A stretch of 7,436 bases of DNA, taken from the NCBI GenBank assembly GCA_007121755.1, contig SKJZ01000048.1, positions 1-7,436 of the forward strand, read 5' to 3'. Below the pieces are notes generated by a model that was not told the DNA's origin, ran no database searches, and saw only the letters and a program-made list of their open reading frames with translations. Positions 5,136 to 7,436 of the stretch are shown piece after piece. The stretch is from Halorhodospira sp. Lineage in GTDB: Bacteria; Pseudomonadota; Gammaproteobacteria; Nitrococcales; Halorhodospiraceae. The position numbers and the translations under genes are program-made. Position 1 is the stretch's first letter, and each line of letters begins with the position of its first letter.

Positions 5136-6050
5136 TCATCCGTTGCCCTCCCGGCAGGCGATGAGCCACTCCATCAATGCCTTGTGGGCGTGAAGGCGGT
5201 TCTCCGCTTCATCCCAGACTACGCTTTGCGGGCCGTCGATGACTGCCGCCTCGACCTCTTCTCCACGGTGGGCGGGCAGGCAGTGCATAAAGAGCGCGTC
5301 CGGCGCGGCGGCCTTCATCATCGCTTCATCGACGCAAAAACCCGCAAATGCCTCGACGCGCGCCTTCTGTTCGTCTTCCTGCCCCATGCTGGCCCACACG
5401 TCGGTGGTGACCAAGTCGGCCCGGGAAGCGGCGTCCAGCGGATTGTCGTGGAGGGTGACAGCCTGACCGGCCGCGGCCAACAAATCTTCGTCGGGGCGGT
5501 AGCCGGGGGGTGTGGCGATGCGCAGCCGGAAGCCGAGAATGCGCGCCGCGTTGATCCACGAGTGGCACATGTTGTTACCGTCGCCGATCCACGCCACGGT
5601 GCGGCCCCGTATGGGGGCGCGGTGCTCCTGGAAGGTTTGGAGGTCCGCGAGCAGTTGGCACGGATGAAAGCGGTCGGAGAGCCCATTGATTACCGGAACG
5701 CCGGAGTGGGCGGCGAAGCACTCCAAGGTCTCATGGCTGAAGGTGCGGACCATTATCAGGTCCACCATCCGCGACAGCACCCGCGCGGTGTCCTCTACCG
5801 GTTCGCCCCGGCCCAACTGGGTGTCTCGAGGCGAGAGGAAGACGGCGTGGCCGCCCATTTGGGCGATGCCGGCCTCGAAAGCCACCCGGGTGCGGGTGGA
5901 CGACTTCTCGAAGACCATGCCCAGAACGCGCCCTCGCAGCGGTTGGTGGAACTCGCCGCGGGCGCGGATGCGCTTCAGTTCGGAGGCGCGCTTGAGCAGG
6001 CTCTCCAGCTCTTCGGCGGTGAGATCATTGAGGGTCAGAAAGTGGCGCAC
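5136..6050 (-). CDS. argF: Ornithine carbamoyltransferase
   Basis: This 304-aa cytosolic enzyme, a usual family length, makes citrulline from ornithine and carbamoyl phosphate in arginine synthesis. The carbamoyl-phosphate loop SSTRTR is at 50-55, HPCQLLAD at 129-136, the ornithine-specific DVWASMGQ at 217-224 and the catalytic HCLPAHRGEE at 256-265. The SMG loop and HCLP motif separate it from aspartate carbamoyltransferase. The start is a GTG at 6050: AGGAGG lies 8 nt upstream of it. An out-of-frame ATG overlaps the leader but is only one base from the AGGAGG, too close to be used. argD lies 267 bp upstream on the same strand, with a large palindrome between, so an argD-argF transcript would have to pass through that structure. 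The stop codon faces that of DGC2 with one base between. It is most likely the anabolic enzyme, given argD next to it. Confidence 0.97.
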   Translation of the reverse strand: MRHFLTLNDLTAEELESLLKRASELKRIRARGEFHQPLRGRVLGMVFEKSSTRTRVAFEAGIAQMGGHAVFLSPRDTQLGRGEPVEDTARVLSRMVDLIMVRTFSHETLECFAAHSGVPVINGLSDRFHPCQLLADLQTFQEHRAPIRGRTVAWIGDGNNMCHSWINAARILGFRLRIATPPGYRPDEDLLAAAGQAVTLHDNPLDAASRADLVTTDVWASMGQEDEQKARVEAFAGFCVDEAMMKAAAPDALFMHCLPAHRGEEVEAAVIDGPQSVVWDEAENRLHAHKALMEWLIACREGNG

Positions 6051-6058
6051 GGTTCATT

Positions 6059-6064
6059 CCTCCT
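6059..6064 (-). promoter_or_regulatory. Ribosome-binding site of argF
   Basis: A perfect AGGAGG on the minus strand, 8 nt before the GTG start at 6050. It decides for GTG over the overlapping out-of-frame ATG. The left arm of the long palindrome ends 7 bp upstream of it, so the site stays outside the stem. Confidence 0.88.
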
Positions 6065-6071
6065 AGAGGGG

Positions 6072-6304
6072 CGCGAGAAGCCAGGACAGGCCGGGGCAAG
6101 GGGGCGGGGGGCCGAGGGTCGGCGACCCACTGCGCTCCTCGCCTTCCGCCGGGCCCGGCCGGACGCGCATCCTGCGCTCCGGCCGGCGCGCACATCGCTG
6201 TGCGCGCCCTGCGGGGCTGATCCGGCTCCAGGCGGTCGCTCCGTTCGACGTCGCCGACCCTCGGCCCCCCGCCCCCTTGCCCCGGCCTGTCCTGGCTTCT
6301 CGCG
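6072..6304. repeat. 233-bp palindromic element with perfect 55-bp inverted arms (possible MITE)
   Basis: The arm at 6072-6126 (starting CGCGAGAAGCCAGGACAGG) is the exact reverse complement of 6250-6304; I checked all 55 positions and found no mismatch. The 123-bp centre is also structured: a 9-bp stem CCGGCCGGA/TCCGGCCGG (6155-6163/6178-6186) and a 10-bp stem GGCGCGCACA/TGTGCGCGCC (6185-6194/6199-6208). The element fills most of the argD-argF gap and encodes no credible protein. The length, perfect terminal repeats and lack of a gene suggest a non-autonomous mobile or dispersed repeat. A four-base CGCG at both ends could be a target duplication, but it is itself palindromic and cannot be told apart from the arms. 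In the argD-argF mRNA it would fold into a very long hairpin. A true regulatory structure is the alternative. Confidence 0.85.
6185..6208. repeat. Perfect 10-bp hairpin inside the palindromic element
   Basis: GGCGCGCACA and TGTGCGCGCC flank a four-base loop (TCGC on the plus strand, GCGA on the minus). On the minus strand, the direction of argD-argF transcription, the loop GCGA is a GNRA tetraloop, which stabilises RNA hairpins. No T-tract follows on either strand, so it is not a canonical terminator. Confidence 0.85.
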
Positions 6305-6317
6305 AAGTTCCATAGCG

Positions 6318-7436
6318 TCAAACCGAAGCGGCGGCCAAATGGTGGCGAATGAGGGCGGCGACTTCGACGGCGATGCGGTCGGCCTCGCCGTCGGTGAGGA
6401 TCAGCGGTGGCAACAGCCGGACTACGTTGCCGGCGGTTACGTTGATGAGCAGACCTTGTTGCAGCGCCTGCCGTACCAAGGGGGCGGCGTCGACGGTCAG
6501 TTCGATGCCGATCATCAGCCCGCGGCCGCGGATTTCGGCGACGCCGGGGTGGGCCCCGACAGTGCCGTCCAACTCGGTGTGCAGGCGGTCCATCATACGT
6601 TCGCCCAGCCGGGCCGCGCGATCCGCCACGCCGTCCCGTTCCACGATATCGAGGACGGTGAGCGCGGCCCGGGCCGCCAAGGGGTTGCCGCCGAAAGTGG
6701 TGCCGTGGCTGCCGGGTCCGAGAACGCCGGCCGCGGGTCCGCGAACCAGGCAGGTGCCGATGGGCACGCCGTTGCCGAGGCCCTTGGCCAGGGTGAGCAC
6801 GTCGGGGGTCACCCCGTCGTGGTGGCAGGCCAGCAGCTTGCCGGTGCGGCCGATGCCGGTCTGGATCTCGTCCAGCATCAGCAGCCAGCCCCGCTGGTCG
6901 CAGAGGGCGCGGAGTTCGCGCAGCCAACCCGCCGGGGGTACCACTACGCCGCCCTCGCCCTGAATCGGCTCCACGAGCACCGCCGCGATCTCGGCCCGGT
7001 CGCCGGCGGCGGCCGCGGCGGCGGCGTCTCCGTACGGAACCCGGACAAAGCCGCCGGGCAGCGGGGCGAAGCCTTCCCGGACCTTGGGGTTGCCGGTGGC
7101 GGCCAGGGCGCCCAAGGTGCGGCCGTGGAAGGCGCCGTCGGCCACGACCACCGCCGGTTCGGTGAGCCCCCGGTCGTGGCCGTACCGGCGGGCGATCTTG
7201 ATGGCCGCCTCGTTGGCTTCGGCCCCGGAGTTACAGAAGAAGGCCGCCTCCATCCCGGTGGTGGCGCAGAGCCGTTCAGCGAGCCGCTCTTGGATCGGGA
7301 TGTGGTAGAGGTTGGAGACGTGGAGCAGCTTGCGCGCTTGGTCGGCCAGCGCCTCGGCGATCTCCGGGTGGGCGTGGCCCAGGTTGCAGACGGCGATCCC
7401 CGCCAGCGCATCCAGGTAGGCCTGGCTGTCGCTGTC
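6318..7436 (-). CDS. argD: Acetylornithine aminotransferase (N-terminus outside window)
   Basis: The frame is open from the right edge of the window to the TGA at 6318 and gives 372 residues. ArgD proteins are usually about 390-400 aa, so roughly 20-25 N-terminal residues are missing. This class III PLP-dependent aminotransferase converts N-acetylglutamate semialdehyde to N-acetylornithine with glutamate as amino donor. Near the edge, YLDALAGIAVCNLGHAHPEI is typical of the family. NSGAEANEAAIK is the PLP-phosphate region, LDEIQTGIGRTG carries the Asp that contacts the PLP ring nitrogen, and LTLAKGLGNG carries the Schiff-base Lys (codon 6783-6785). THREE-part spacing of these motifs is normal and I see no frameshift. 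Related 4-aminobutyrate and succinylornithine aminotransferases share these motifs; the argF gene downstream favours ArgD. Its start, promoter and any ArgR site lie outside the window. Confidence 0.95.
   Translation of the reverse strand, partial: DSDSQAYLDALAGIAVCNLGHAHPEIAEALADQARKLLHVSNLYHIPIQERLAERLCATTGMEAAFFCNSGAEANEAAIKIARRYGHDRGLTEPAVVVADGAFHGRTLGALAATGNPKVREGFAPLPGGFVRVPYGDAAAAAAAGDRAEIAAVLVEPIQGEGGVVVPPAGWLRELRALCDQRGWLLMLDEIQTGIGRTGKLLACHHDGVTPDVLTLAKGLGNGVPIGTCLVRGPAAGVLGPGSHGTTFGGNPLAARAALTVLDIVERDGVADRAARLGERMMDRLHTELDGTVGAHPGVAEIRGRGLMIGIELTVDAAPLVRQALQQGLLINVTAGNVVRLLPPLILTDGEADRIAVEVAALIRHHLAAASV

Noticed and set aside
6051..6057. ATG start for argF in the leader
   Set aside because: It is out of frame with the ArgF coding sequence and only one base from the AGGAGG; the GTG at 6050 is in frame and 8 nt from it.
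6025..6927. 300-aa minus-strand open frame (and a 92-aa one at 6035-6313) over the palindrome
   Set aside because: Arg/Pro/Gly-rich translation, out of frame with argD which it overlaps, and its right part is just the palindromic repeat read through. The real frames here are argD and the non-coding gap.
1..7436. CRISPR array, tRNA or rRNA gene, transposase gene
   Set aside because: No regularly spaced repeats, cloverleaf, ribosomal RNA signature or transposase motif is visible in any frame.

Overview
This is a high-GC bacterial window with dense, Proteobacteria-like gene order. The protein families (GlnK-type P-II with an NtrC/sigma-54 promoter, a long-hairpin chemoreceptor, GGDEF enzymes, ArgD and ArgF) suggest a gammaproteobacterium. 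I lean weakly towards an Ectothiorhodospiraceae/Chromatiales-type lineage, but the window has no marker gene that settles this.

Layout. (1) 1-150, minus strand: the first 50 codons of a GlnK-type P-II protein, cut by the window edge just before the Tyr51 uridylylation site. (2) 151-491: a regulatory gap. It holds a near-consensus sigma-54 promoter (226-241), two NtrC-like palindromes 31 bp apart (306-322 and 337-353), and a separate inverted repeat (412-475) that resembles dispersed intergenic repeats. (3) 492-3802, minus strand: a two-gene signalling unit. A 700-aa chemoreceptor with a NIT-like (nitrate/nitrite-sensing type) periplasmic domain comes first, and its stop codon overlaps the ATG of a multi-TM diguanylate cyclase with GGEEF and an intact I-site. 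(4) 3803-4255: a divergent spacer with a G-quadruplex-type tandem repeat and a possible FliA-type -10 element. (5) 4256-5134, plus strand: a second, soluble diguanylate cyclase with a probable GAF-like N-terminus, a variant AGDEF active-site loop and an intact I-site. (6) 5136-7436, minus strand: argF (GTG start) and, upstream of it, a 5'-truncated argD. A 233-bp element with perfect 55-bp inverted arms sits between the two.

How the parts fit. The left half is nitrogen and second-messenger signalling: a P-II gene under classical Ntr control next to a NIT-type chemoreceptor translationally coupled to a c-di-GMP synthase. The right half is arginine biosynthesis (acetylornithine aminotransferase and ornithine carbamoyltransferase) in one transcription direction. 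DGC2 and argF converge with a single base between their stop codons.

The most unusual object is the perfect long palindrome inside the argD-argF intergenic region. Next are the compact NtrC/sigma-54 architecture and the receptor-cyclase coupling. I see no CRISPR array, tRNA, rRNA or transposase gene.
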